Assembly (NCBI GenBank): GCA_965214415.1
Contig: CBDCBQ010000003.1
Coordinates: 434,001 to 498,000 of the forward strand
Direction: 5' to 3'
Origin: RH-AL1 sp965214415
Lineage (GTDB): Bacteria; Pseudomonadota; Alphaproteobacteria; Rhizobiales; Beijerinckiaceae
DNA length: 64,000 nt
Of the stretch, positions 9,699 through 20,636 are shown one piece after another. The notes beneath the pieces were generated by a model that saw nothing but the letters and a program-made list of their open reading frames with translations, was not told the DNA's origin and searched no databases. Positions within the stretch are counted from its first letter, which is position 1, and each line of letters starts with the position of its first letter. Both the position numbers and the translations under genes were made by a program.

Positions 9699-9731
9699 GG
9701 TCCGATGTGGACCGCTGTTAATTCCTGTTAA
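9699..9731. promoter_or_regulatory. Repeats in the aceA promoter region
   Basis: An inverted repeat GGTCC-5 bases-GGACC spans 9699-9713, and the direct repeat CTGTTAA occurs at 9715-9721 and 9725-9731, ten bases apart. Both lie 70-100 bases upstream of the isocitrate lyase start. They could be binding sites for a second regulator or part of the promoter. I cannot assign -35 and -10 boxes with confidence. Confidence 0.3.
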
Positions 9732-9798
9732 GATCGCGCCGACACGTCGAGCCGGGCTGTACGACCCGGCGGCGGAGGCGTCACAAGGAGCACGGATC

Positions 9799-11436
9799 GT
9801 GTCGTATCAAGAGCAGATTTCGTCGTTGGAGCAGCTCATCAAGAGCAAGCACGGCACCTGGGCCGGGATCGACCCCGAGTCGGTCACCCGCATGCGGCTG
9901 CAGAACCGCTTCAAGACGGGGCTCGACATCGCCCGCTACACCGCCGCGATCATGCGCGAGGACATGGCCGCCTACGACAAGGATCCGGCCAACTACACCC
10001 AGTCGCTCGGCTGCTGGCATGGCTTCATCGCGCAGCAGAAGATGATCTCGATCAAGAAGCACTTCGCCTCGACGAAGGGCCGCTACATCTATCTTTCCGG
10101 CTGGATGGTCGCCGCGTTGCGCTCCGACTTTGGCCCACTGCCCGACCAATCGATGCACGAGAAGACCACCGTGCCGGCGCTGATCGAGGAGATCTACACC
10201 TTCCTGCGCCAGGCCGATGCCCGCGAGCTCGGCAACGCGTTCCGCGCGATCGACGCCGCCCGCAAGGCTGGCGACAGCGCCATGGCGAAGACGCTGCTGG
10301 CCGAGGTCGAGGGCTTCCAGACGCATGTCGTGCCGATCATCGCCGACATCGACGCCGGCTTCGGCAACGCCGAGGCGACGTACCTGCTCGCCAAGAAGAT
10401 GATCGAGGCTGGCGCCTGCGCGCTGCAGATCGAGAACCAGGTCTCGGACGAGAAGCAGTGCGGCCACCAGGACGGCAAGGTCACGGTGCCGCACGAAGAC
10501 TTCATCGCCAAGGTTCGCGCCTGCCGCTACGCCTTCCTCGAGCTCGGCGTCGAGGACGGCATCATCGTCACGCGCACCGATTCGCTCGGCGCCGGCCTCA
10601 CCAAGCAGATCGCCGTCAGCCAGAACCCCGGCGACCTCGGCGACCAGTACAACTCGTTCCTCGATTGCGAGGAGATCTCGCCGGCCGACATGAAGAACGG
10701 CGACGTCGTCCTCAATCGCGGTGGCAAGCTGGTCCGTCCAAAGCGTTTGCCGAGCAACCTCTTCCAGTTCCGGCCGGGCACCGGCGAGGACCGTTGCGTG
10801 CTCGATTCGATCACCTCGCTGCAGAACGGTGCCGACCTGCTGTGGATCGAGACCGAGAAGCCGCATGTCGATCAGATCAAGGTGATGGTCGATCGCATCC
10901 GCGAGGTCATCCCGAACGCCAAACTCGTCTACAACAACTCGCCCTCGTTCAACTGGACGCTGAACTTCCGCCAGCAGGTGTTCGATGCCTGGAAGAAGGA
11001 AGGCAAGGACGTCTCGAAGTACGACCGTGCCAAGCTGATGGGCATCGATTACGACGCGACCGATCTCGGCAAGGAGGCCGACTCGTGGATCGCCCGCTTC
11101 CAGTCCGAAGGCTCGAAGCGCGCCGGCATCTTCCATCACCTGATCACGCTGCCGACCTACCACACGGCGGCGCTGTCGACCGACACGCTGGCGAAGGATT
11201 ACTTCAGCCCCGAGGGCATGCTGGGCTACGTCCGCGACGTGCAGCGTCAGGAGATCCGCGGCGGCATCGCTTGCGTGAAGCACCAGAACATGGCCGGCTC
11301 CGATGTCGGCGATGACCACAAGGAGTATTTTGCCGGTGAAGCGGCCCTCAAGGCTGGCGGTGCCGACAACACGATGAACCAGTTCGGCCACGAGGAGGCG
11401 CACCCGCATGCGCCGAAGGCCATCGCGGCGGAGTAG
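9799..11436 (+). CDS. aceA: Isocitrate lyase
   Basis: This enzyme cleaves isocitrate to glyoxylate and succinate, the first step of the glyoxylate bypass, in the cytoplasm. It has 545 residues, in the range of the longer ICL class. The catalytic cysteine loop reads DEKQCGHQDGKVTVP, the KQCGH form (E. coli has KKCGH). The N-terminus WAGIDPESVTRMRLQNRF and the conserved NNSPSFNW segment fit. The start is a GTG with AGGAG at 9786-9790, 8 bases upstream. It is transcribed away from a ScfR-type regulator that probably controls it. No malate synthase is in the window. A strong terminator follows. Confidence 0.95.
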   Translation: MSYQEQISSLEQLIKSKHGTWAGIDPESVTRMRLQNRFKTGLDIARYTAAIMREDMAAYDKDPANYTQSLGCWHGFIAQQKMISIKKHFASTKGRYIYLSGWMVAALRSDFGPLPDQSMHEKTTVPALIEEIYTFLRQADARELGNAFRAIDAARKAGDSAMAKTLLAEVEGFQTHVVPIIADIDAGFGNAEATYLLAKKMIEAGACALQIENQVSDEKQCGHQDGKVTVPHEDFIAKVRACRYAFLELGVEDGIIVTRTDSLGAGLTKQIAVSQNPGDLGDQYNSFLDCEEISPADMKNGDVVLNRGGKLVRPKRLPSNLFQFRPGTGEDRCVLDSITSLQNGADLLWIETEKPHVDQIKVMVDRIREVIPNAKLVYNNSPSFNWTLNFRQQVFDAWKKEGKDVSKYDRAKLMGIDYDATDLGKEADSWIARFQSEGSKRAGIFHHLITLPTYHTAALSTDTLAKDYFSPEGMLGYVRDVQRQEIRGGIACVKHQNMAGSDVGDDHKEYFAGEAALKAGGADNTMNQFGHEEAHPHAPKAIAAE

Positions 11437-11454
11437 TCCTTCACGACGAAGACG

Positions 11455-11484
11455 AGCCCCGGCGCGACGCGTCGGGGCTTTTTT
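11455..11484 (+). terminator. Rho-independent terminator after aceA
   Basis: AGCCCCG (11455-11461) pairs with CGGGGCT (11473-11479). An inner GCG/CGC pairing extends the stem, and six T follow. It ends the aceA transcript. Confidence 0.9.
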
Positions 11485-11540
11485 ATACGCGGTGCGCGGC
11501 GCTATCTTCGTGGCGCCGGCCGCCGTTACCAGCCTCGGGC

Positions 11541-11969
11541 CTAATGCCTTTTGTGGTGATGCCGCGGATGGGTATTCGTAGGCATCTGGAATACCGGTTG
11601 GTCCGCGGTCGTTGGCGTCCCGTCAGGCTCGGCGGCCGACCGTCCTTCGGCGAGGCGCGTGTCGGCCATTGCTTCCTGTTGGCGCGGGCTCGCGGTCTGT
11701 CGCGCCAGCGAAGGCTGCCCGGCGCAAGCATAGGCGGCGGTGGAGCATTCGACAGCGGAGTGCCCCGCGAACGCAAAGGTCGCGACCCCCGCAACCGCGA
11801 AGCCCGCGAACAGCCCGGTAATCCTGCGTCGAGCTAGACGCTCGAACTTTGTCGGCCCCGACTTCTCGATCGGCAAGGACAAGACCGCTTCGACTTCCGA
11901 CCAATCGTCTTCGGCCAGTTTCGCCGCCGGATGAAATTTCGATGGCCGAAAAGCTTCGTGTCGGGTCAT
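11541..11969 (-). CDS. Hypothetical single-span membrane protein
   Basis: The 142-residue product has a hydrophilic N-terminus (about 47 residues, Lys/Glu-rich) and one predicted membrane segment, ITGLFAGFAVAGVATFAFAG. A low-complexity tail follows, rich in Ala, Gln and Pro and ending in a histidine-rich PRHHHKRH. The arrangement suggests an N-in, C-out inner-membrane protein. I chose ATG 11969 rather than the GTG nine bases earlier because GGGA sits at suitable distance. The His cluster might bind metal, but that is only a guess. I recognise no family. It faces aceA across that gene's terminator. Confidence 0.55.
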   Translation of the reverse strand: MTRHEAFRPSKFHPAAKLAEDDWSEVEAVLSLPIEKSGPTKFERLARRRITGLFAGFAVAGVATFAFAGHSAVECSTAAYACAGQPSLARQTASPRQQEAMADTRLAEGRSAAEPDGTPTTADQPVFQMPTNTHPRHHHKRH

Positions 11970-12100
11970 GAGTCCCACGCAACAAATGAATCCAAGGTTG
12001 TCCTTAACGATACGTTAGAGGCGCCGCAATCCGCCTATTTGTGAATGTGCGACCTTGGTTCGCGCCACTCGCGGACGCCGCCGGTATTCGGGCGGCTCGC

Positions 12101-13063
12101 CTACTTTAAATAATACGACCGCAGCTTCTGCCACAGTTCGTCGCGCACGCCGTCGTACTCGGCGAAGCCGCCCTCCAGTGTCTGCAGCAAGCGAACCGCC
12201 ATGTGAACGAACGGGTAGTAGAGCGGGTCGAACGCGAGCAGCGACACATAGACGAGGAGGGATTCCGGCCGGCTCGGCGCCAAGGCATAACCGGTGTGCG
12301 CCGCCCGGATCGCGATCGACCGTCTTCCTTTCGCGTTCAATATCAACGCGAGATTGAGATAGTAATGATAGGATCGGCGTCGGGCATCTTTCGTCCGCCG
12401 GACCAAATCGGAGCCGATGGCGCCTTCGAAGATCAGCGCCTCCATATAGGGCGCCAAGAGACCGAGCTCGTGCAGAAATGAGGAGGGAAAGTGGCCGCAG
12501 AACGGAAGCCTTATCTCGGTGAAGGTTTGAACCGTCCCAAACATCGCCACGTGGCGTCGATCCTCTGGATTGAACGGATCATAGATAACGTAATTGCGTG
12601 ACGCATCGGAGACAAAGGTCTCGAGATGATCGTAGATGAAAGTGATCTGGTTGACGGCCTCGCGCCATCGTTTCTCTTCCGGCATGATCGATGGATCGAC
12701 CGAATATTGCGGCGCGAAGGCCAGCACGATATCCGCCTCGATCATGCCGGAGATCAGAATGGCCCCGTAGGCCCCCATGCTGTTGCCGTAGGTGACGACC
12801 CTTTCGTAGTCGCGTCGCCGCGCGTTGATCAGCTCGGCGACCTTGACCAGCTCTTTGGTTTGGTACCAAATATCTTTCTTGCTGACGACATGAACCTGGT
12901 CGAAGCTGATGCCGTGGAAGAAATTCGAGGCGGGAATGTGCGGGGGTCGCCCCTGCACCGAGGAGAAGTCGAACGTGACGGCGAGCGACGTGTTGCCGCC
13001 CGTCACGCTCGAATAGACCTCGAGGTCGTCAGCGTCGAAAATCTTGATCCAATGCTGGGACAT
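12101..13063 (-). CDS. Alpha/beta-hydrolase-fold protein with C-terminal helical region
   Basis: The 320-residue protein has a nucleophile elbow G-N-S-M-G (in VVTYGNSMGAYGA) in the GxSxG pattern. A late FCGHF segment could give the catalytic His, with an acidic residue between. About 110 residues after the His are helical and TPR-like (YHYYLNLALILNAKGRRS, ALAPSRPESLLVYVSLL). The ORF could extend upstream to 13324, but that part is Arg/Ala-rich and overlaps the purA promoter and gene. ATG 13063, with GAGG before it, begins the credible sequence. The middle of the gene is visibly lower in GC than its neighbours. Substrate unknown; similar hydrolases occur near surface-polysaccharide genes. Confidence 0.65.
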   Translation of the reverse strand: MSQHWIKIFDADDLEVYSSVTGGNTSLAVTFDFSSVQGRPPHIPASNFFHGISFDQVHVVSKKDIWYQTKELVKVAELINARRRDYERVVTYGNSMGAYGAILISGMIEADIVLAFAPQYSVDPSIMPEEKRWREAVNQITFIYDHLETFVSDASRNYVIYDPFNPEDRRHVAMFGTVQTFTEIRLPFCGHFPSSFLHELGLLAPYMEALIFEGAIGSDLVRRTKDARRRSYHYYLNLALILNAKGRRSIAIRAAHTGYALAPSRPESLLVYVSLLAFDPLYYPFVHMAVRLLQTLEGGFAEYDGVRDELWQKLRSYYLK

Positions 13064-13271
13064 CGCGCCTCGAGGCCATATCGCCCGGACGCTGATTGTC
13101 GCGCGAGGGAGGCTTCCTTTACGTGCGGTGCCGCCAGCTGCCAAGGCGGCGGAAGGTCTGGCGAAAGCCTTTACTCCATCACCGCGTTTGTATAGGCCTC
13201 GCCTGCAAATGGCCTCGGCGCTTCGTTGCGTCGAGGCCGTTTGCGTTTTCGCGGGACGGTGAACGAGAGCG

Positions 13272-14567
<1,296 letters not shown>

Positions 14568-14639
14568 CCGCTCGCACGAGAGGAAATCGCTCGCGCGTCG
14601 ATGGATTGACGACGCGGCATTGGAGTGCTCTGAAGCCGC

Positions 14640-16124
14640 ATGGCCGAGTATTACCCGCTTCTTAGGAAGGCCGTTGGAAGCCTCCCCAATTCGACGGCCG
14701 ACACGCGCCGCATCGTCTACGAACGCGCGCGCAAGGCGCTGATCGGCCAGTTGCGGACGCTGCATCCGCCGGTCCCGGACGAGGACATCGAGCGCGAAGC
14801 CGTCGAACTCGACCGCGCGATCGAGCGCATCGAGATGGAACTGGCGGCGGCTGCGAAGTCGGCGGTCGCCGAAACTTCGGTCGCCGGGTCTTCGGTCGCG
14901 GAGGCTTCGGTCACCAAGTCGCCGGAGCCTGTCAGAGAGCCACAGCTCGCGGGTGCGGATGATCGCCCCGCGCCGCTGGTTTCCGGGCTCGCGGCGGTCG
15001 CGCCCGACAGCCCAAGCGGCACGCTCGGGCCGGTGGCGCGCAAGCCGATCATGCCGCTGCGACCGCGGACGCCGAAGCCGGCATCGATGCCCGTCGTCGC
15101 GCCGGTTGCGGACCCGGTCGCCCTGAAGAGCGACCGGCCCCCCGTTTCCGAATCGCCGGTCTCGCAGCCCGGCCTTGCGTCGTCCGCCGAGACGGATGCC
15201 AGGCCGCGTCTGGAGGGCCAGCGGCCGATCGCGCCGCTGCCGCCGGTGGCGAAGGGTCCGAAACGCCGGATCTGGATCGTTCCGCTCGGCTTGGGCGTCG
15301 TGATCGCGCTGGTGGCCCTGGCCGCCTGGAAGCTGCGCGACCGCCCCGAGACGATCGCGCGCACGACGCCGGCGGCAACGACCCAGTCGCAAAAGGACTC
15401 CGGCAAGATCGCCGATCGGGTCGGGGCCAAGAAGGCTCCGGATGACGGGACCAGCTCGACGGACCAGGGCGCCCCCGCGACGCCGGCAGCCGAATCGTCG
15501 CCAACCCCGGCTCCACAGGCGGCTGCCCCGTCGCAGACGGCCCAGCAGACCGCGCCCGCGGCGAGCAATCCGGAACTGCCGGTCGCCCATCGCGCGGCAT
15601 TGCTCGTCGAGGCGCCCGATCTGCCGAGCAAGGTGCAGACGTTTCCGGGCACGGTCGTTTGGAAGCTGAACAATGTCAGCGATGGGCCGAGCGACGCCGT
15701 CGGTCTGTCTGTCGAGGCCGACATCGACCTGCCGGACGACAAGACGAAAGCTGTCGTCGTCTTCGAGAAGAACACCGATCCGTCGCTGCCGGCCTCGCAC
15801 ACGATCAAGGTGCGCTTCATGATCGAACCCGGCAGCTATTCGGGCGACATCAAGCAGATCAGCGTGCCGCAGATGCGTCGCGAGGGAAACTCGGACGGCG
15901 AGCCGCTGGCCGGCGTCACAGTCCCGGTGATCCAGAACTCGTTCCTCGTCGGTCTGAGCCCAGGCAACGCAGAGACGGCGAACCTTCGGCTCATCAGCGA
16001 CCTGCCATGGATGGACATCCCGATTCTCTTGACCAGCGGCAAGATCGCCAAGCTGACGTTCGAGAAGGGCGCGTCGGGGCAGCGCGACATCGCCGACGCG
16101 CTGGCCTCCTGGCAAAAGCAGTAG
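14640..16124 (+). CDS. Hypothetical bitopic membrane protein with Ala/Pro-rich linkers
   Basis: The 494-residue product has three parts. The first is an N-terminal helical domain of about 70 residues (YYPLLRKAVGSLPNST, RRIVYERARKALIGQLRTL, PDEDIEREAVELDRAIERIE). Next comes a long low-complexity region rich in Ala, Pro, Ser and Val, interrupted by one membrane segment near residues 213-232 (IWIVPLGLGVVIALVALAAW). The last is a C-terminal beta-rich domain of about 170 residues (VVWKLNNVSDGPSDAVGLSVEADIDLPDD, FMIEPGSYSGDI). I recall similar uncharacterised proteins downstream of purA in Hyphomicrobiales. It is probably anchored in the inner membrane with the C-terminal domain in the periplasm. 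Function unknown. Confidence 0.75.
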   Translation: MAEYYPLLRKAVGSLPNSTADTRRIVYERARKALIGQLRTLHPPVPDEDIEREAVELDRAIERIEMELAAAAKSAVAETSVAGSSVAEASVTKSPEPVREPQLAGADDRPAPLVSGLAAVAPDSPSGTLGPVARKPIMPLRPRTPKPASMPVVAPVADPVALKSDRPPVSESPVSQPGLASSAETDARPRLEGQRPIAPLPPVAKGPKRRIWIVPLGLGVVIALVALAAWKLRDRPETIARTTPAATTQSQKDSGKIADRVGAKKAPDDGTSSTDQGAPATPAAESSPTPAPQAAAPSQTAQQTAPAASNPELPVAHRAALLVEAPDLPSKVQTFPGTVVWKLNNVSDGPSDAVGLSVEADIDLPDDKTKAVVVFEKNTDPSLPASHTIKVRFMIEPGSYSGDIKQISVPQMRREGNSDGEPLAGVTVPVIQNSFLVGLSPGNAETANLRLISDLPWMDIPILLTSGKIAKLTFEKGASGQRDIADALASWQKQ

Positions 16125-16135
16125 GCGCGACGACG

Positions 16136-16426
16136 CTAGATTGTCGGCTCGCCAGCGCCGGCCGGCGGCGTCGTCGCGGCGCTCACCTTCGCCTCCAACG
16201 CGATGATGCGCCGCTCGAGACGCTCGTTCTCGTCGCGCGCGAGCGCCGCCATGCGCTTCACCGCCTCGAACTCGTCGCGCGAGACGACGTCCATCGCCGC
16301 CAGAAGGCGCTCGACCTGACCGCGCACGGCGGTCTCCGCCTCGCGGCGCACGCCGGACGCCAGGCCCGACGCATCCGTCATCAGGCGCGAGAAATCATCG
16401 AAGATACGGCCGCCGGGCTGGGGCAT
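16136..16426 (-). CDS. ubiK: Accessory factor UbiK family protein (membrane fusogenic coiled coil)
   Basis: The 96-residue protein fits the UbiK/YqiC (BMFP, PF04380) family. It has an N-terminal amphipathic part (IFDDFSRLMTDASGLASGVRREAE) and a C-terminal coiled coil (SRDEFEAVKRMAALARDENERLERRIIALEAKV). UbiK helps UbiJ and other Ubi proteins make ubiquinone in a soluble complex. The start at 16426 is chosen because GGAG lies 10 bases upstream and the longer frame is a shadow. It is convergent with the preceding membrane-protein gene. Confidence 0.85.
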   Translation of the reverse strand: MPQPGGRIFDDFSRLMTDASGLASGVRREAETAVRGQVERLLAAMDVVSRDEFEAVKRMAALARDENERLERRIIALEAKVSAATTPPAGAGEPTI

Positions 16427-16650
16427 GGGTTCACTCCTGCGGCCGCTGTGGCTGCGTCGAGAAATGTGGTGAGACGCGCGGGCGCGGCAAGGGCACGCGG
16501 CGCCGTTCCTGCCTATTTTGCGCGAGCTGGCGCGATGGCGCGGCGGCTGGGTTCGCGCGGGGGCCGGCTTCAGGCGGTCCCGTACCCCTATCTCGCGCTT
16601 GTCATTCGACATACGAACGCCAGATCCTGATCTCACCTCGGAGCATGCCT

Positions 16651-17028
16651 ATGCCGCCCTGCCGTCATCGTCGGCTCGTCGTGTTCAGCCTGATGGTTTT
16701 GGAATCGACCTATCTGGGGGCCCAGGCGGTTGCCGGGGGAAAGGTGCCCGTCTTCGACATCAAGAAATCCTGCGCCGACGCCAGGGAGTTCAGCAAGGAC
16801 TTTCAGGACAACAACGACTATCGCTCGTGCCTGGCCGACGAGACCAGGGCGAGGAAACAGCTGGGCAAGACGTGGTCGTCCTTCAAACCAAGCCAGAGGC
16901 GACAATGCCTCGAGCCCGGCCCCGACCCCAGCTACGTCGAGACGCTCACCTGCCTGCAGATGGACAAGAGCGACGGACCGGGGTCGGACGTCGGCGGCCG
17001 CGTCGCGCCGGGCCTCGACTTCAAGTAG
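16651..17028 (+). CDS. Hypothetical secreted Cys-containing protein
   Basis: The 125-residue product has a signal-peptide-like start (RRLVVFSLMVLESTYLGAQAVAG) and a mature part with four Cys (KSCADAREF, YRSCLADE, RRQCLEPG, LTCLQMD) that could form two disulphides in the periplasm. The spacing of these cysteines and the segment ARKQLGKTWSSF recall small exported proteins of Hyphomicrobiales without known role. I prefer ATG 16651 over 16645 because the CGGAG ribosome-binding site is 7 bases from the former and 1 base from the latter. It converges on hslU. Confidence 0.65.
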   Translation: MPPCRHRRLVVFSLMVLESTYLGAQAVAGGKVPVFDIKKSCADAREFSKDFQDNNDYRSCLADETRARKQLGKTWSSFKPSQRRQCLEPGPDPSYVETLTCLQMDKSDGPGSDVGGRVAPGLDFK

Positions 17029-17046
17029 TCGGGTTCCGCTCCATCG

Positions 17047-18350
<1,304 letters not shown>

Positions 18351-18354
<4 letters not shown>

Positions 18355-19439
18355 GCGTGCGATGTCACCAGAGGATGCGGCAAGCGGCCGGCGAGGCGGG
18401 GCGGCAGGCGCTTGAGCAAGGCGCGCCGGAGCGGCGCCCAGCCGGCGCTGAGCAGGAGGATGAAGGCACCGAGCGCGAGCGCGGCGGCCGCCAGCGGGTA
18501 GACCTGATGCTCGAGGCCGAGCGATCGCACCACCGTTGCGATAGCGATGCCGGCGTAGACGAGCCCGGAGACGAGCATCGCACGACGATCGATGATCACG
18601 GCGACGACGCCGAGCGCCAGGAAGATCCAGATGACGCCGATCGCGGCGCGGACATCGAGACGCGAGTCGACGCCGTGCAGGAAGATGCTGATCAGCGGGT
18701 GCACGATCAGCGGCGCCGCGAGCAGGTGCAGCCAGAAGGCGATGTCCGTGCGCCGGGTCGCTCGTTGCGGGTCCGACATATCGAAGCGCATCGCGAGCGC
18801 GAACACGGCGAGGCCGCAGACGAACAGGACGATGTTGAGCGCCGTCTCGCCGACCTTTGGCATGACGCCGACCGCGATGGCGAGGGCGAGGATGCACAGC
18901 GCGGCGGTGCCCGCGGCGATCGTGATCGGAACGCGGAAGCGGATGTAATGGATGGCCGCCAGCGTGGCCGTGACGGCGGCGGCCAGCCCCAACGGAAGAT
19001 AATCGCGCGCCGTCGGCAGCAAGCCCACCGGCACCGAGGTGCCGGCATGGCCCGGCAGCAGAGCGGCGAAGATCTGCGCCGACAGGACGAAGATCGTCCA
19101 GACGAAGACGACGAGCAGTACCAGGCTCGGCAGTGCCATGCGGCGCTTCAGGGTGAAGAACTCGGCGAGCAGCCAGCTCGACGCCGCGAGGCCCGCGTAC
19201 ATCGGCGTCGAGCCGGAGCCGGCATCCATCATGAAGGCGAGCGCGCCTAAAAAGAGCACGAGGCCGATCGTCACGAAGAGATCGGCGAAGCCGGTGACGA
19301 ACCGCAGGCTCTCGTCGTCCGCCGACTCCTGCGGAATCTCTGGTGCCAGCGCCCGCTCGATCACGCGCAGGCGCCGCGCCTGCTCGGCCGTGACGACGGC
19401 CTCGGCCACGGCCCGGTCGAGGGCGCGATCGGAGATCAT
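18351..19439 (-). CDS. Multi-span membrane protein (DUF2157-like) between hslV and hslU
   Basis: The 362-residue integral membrane protein has a short soluble N-terminal helix pair (DRALDRAVAEAVVTAEQARRLRVIERAL) followed by roughly ten membrane segments. The N-terminal part recalls DUF2157/DUF4401 proteins, where a small cytoplasmic helical domain precedes a membrane bundle, but I cannot confirm the family. The start ATG overlaps the hslV stop by four bases, and its stop overlaps the hslU start by four bases. All three therefore form one translational unit. This tight placement suggests either shared expression need or a functional tie, for example presenting membrane substrates to the HslUV protease. 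That link is inference. Confidence 0.8.
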
Positions 19440-20005
19440 TCGCCGACCGTCTCGATGACGACATTGCCGTTGGTGTAGACGCAGATCTCGGCGGCGATCT
19501 CGAGCGAGCGGCGCACGACAGCTTCGGGGTCGCCCTCGAGAGGAAGCAGGGCGCGCGCGGCGGCGAGCGCGTAATTGCCGCCGGAGCCGATGGCGATGGC
19601 GCTGCCGGCATCCGAGCGCTCCGGCTCGAGCACGTCGCCATTGCCGGTGAGGACCAGCCCGACGTCCTTGTCGGCGACGAGCATCATCGCCTCGAGCCGG
19701 CGCAGGAAGCGGTCGGTGCGCCAATCCTTGGCGAGCTCGACGCAGGCGCGCATCAGCTGGCCGGGGTACTGGTCGAGCTTGGCCTCGAGCCGCTCGAACA
19801 GCGTGAAGGCATCGGCCGTCGCGCCGGCGAACCCGCCGATCACGTCGCCCTTGGCGAGGCGGCGCACCTTGCGCGCGTTGCCCTTGATGATGGTCTGGCC
19901 GATCGAAACCTGGCCATCGCCGCCGATCACCGTGCGGCCGCCCTTGCGGACCATCACGATGGTCGTGCCGTGCCAGCCGGGCATCGGCGTGTCGGAGTTT
20001 GGCAT
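19436..20005 (-). CDS. hslV: ATP-dependent protease peptidase subunit HslV
   Basis: This is an N-terminal-threonine peptidase that forms the double hexameric core of HslUV. It has 189 residues as called from ATG 20005. The pro-sequence ends in WHG, and the mature protein begins with TTIVMVRKGG, so Thr14 is the nucleophile after self-processing. IGGDGQVSIGQTIIKGNARKVRRL and GGFAGATADAFTLFERLE are family blocks. ATG 19984 (inside the pro-sequence) is an alternative start. It follows a Gly-rich protein gene on the same strand after 60 bases and overlaps the membrane-protein gene by ATGA. Confidence 0.95.
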   Translation of the reverse strand: MPNSDTPMPGWHGTTIVMVRKGGRTVIGGDGQVSIGQTIIKGNARKVRRLAKGDVIGGFAGATADAFTLFERLEAKLDQYPGQLMRACVELAKDWRTDRFLRRLEAMMLVADKDVGLVLTGNGDVLEPERSDAGSAIAIGSGGNYALAAARALLPLEGDPEAVVRRSLEIAAEICVYTNGNVVIETVGE

Positions 20006-20065
20006 CGGGGGCTCTGCGGTGGGCGGATGACCCCATCTATGAGCCGGCCGCGAACGCCGCAAGCC

Positions 20066-20636
20066 TCAGCGTCGGCCGCCGCCCCCGCCGCCGAAGCCGC
20101 CGCCGCCCCCACGACCACCGCCGCCACCGAAGCCGCCGCCTCGGCCGCCGCCGCCAAATCCGCCGCCGCCAAATCCGCGCCCGCCGCCGCCAAAGCGTCC
20201 GCCGCCGCCGGGTCCACCGCCGCCGCCGAAACGGCCGCCGCCGGGGCCGCCACCGAAGCGACCGCCGCCAGGGCCGCCGCCGAAGCGTCCACCGCCAGGG
20301 CCGCCACCGAAACGTCCACCGCCAGGGCCGCCACCGAACCGTCCGCCACCGGGGCCGCGTCCGCCGCCGCCACCGCCATGACCATCACCGCCGCCATGAC
20401 CGCCACCGCCGCCGCCGTGGCCGCCGCCGCCGCGACCACCACCGCCGTGACCGCCACCGCCGTGGCCACCACCACCGTGGCCGCCACCGCCGTGACCGCC
20501 AACGCCATGACCGCCGCCACCGCCGCGTCCGACGCCGCCAGGACCGCGTCCGCCGCCAGGCCCACGTCCGCCGCCAGGCCCACGTCCGCCGCCAGGTCCA
20601 CGTCCGCCGCCAGGTCCACGTCCGCCACCTGGCGCC
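20066..20636 (-). repeat. Gly-rich coding repeats (GGxRFGGGP, HGGGG and GRGPGG arrays)
   Basis: Within the DUF5666 gene, three kinds of degenerate short repeat follow each other in protein order: several GRGPGGG units (about 20529-20634), a His array with HGGGG spacing (about 20380-20525), and RFGGGPGG units (about 20245-20350), ending in mixed GGGGFGGGG. The DNA is long CCGCCGCCA-type simple sequence, prone to slippage. It is coding in phase, so it is not a CRISPR array. Confidence 0.85.

Noticed and set aside
20066..20636. Regular repeats resembling a CRISPR array
   Set aside because: The units are 12-24 bases, degenerate, without unique spacers, and code Gly-rich protein in phase.
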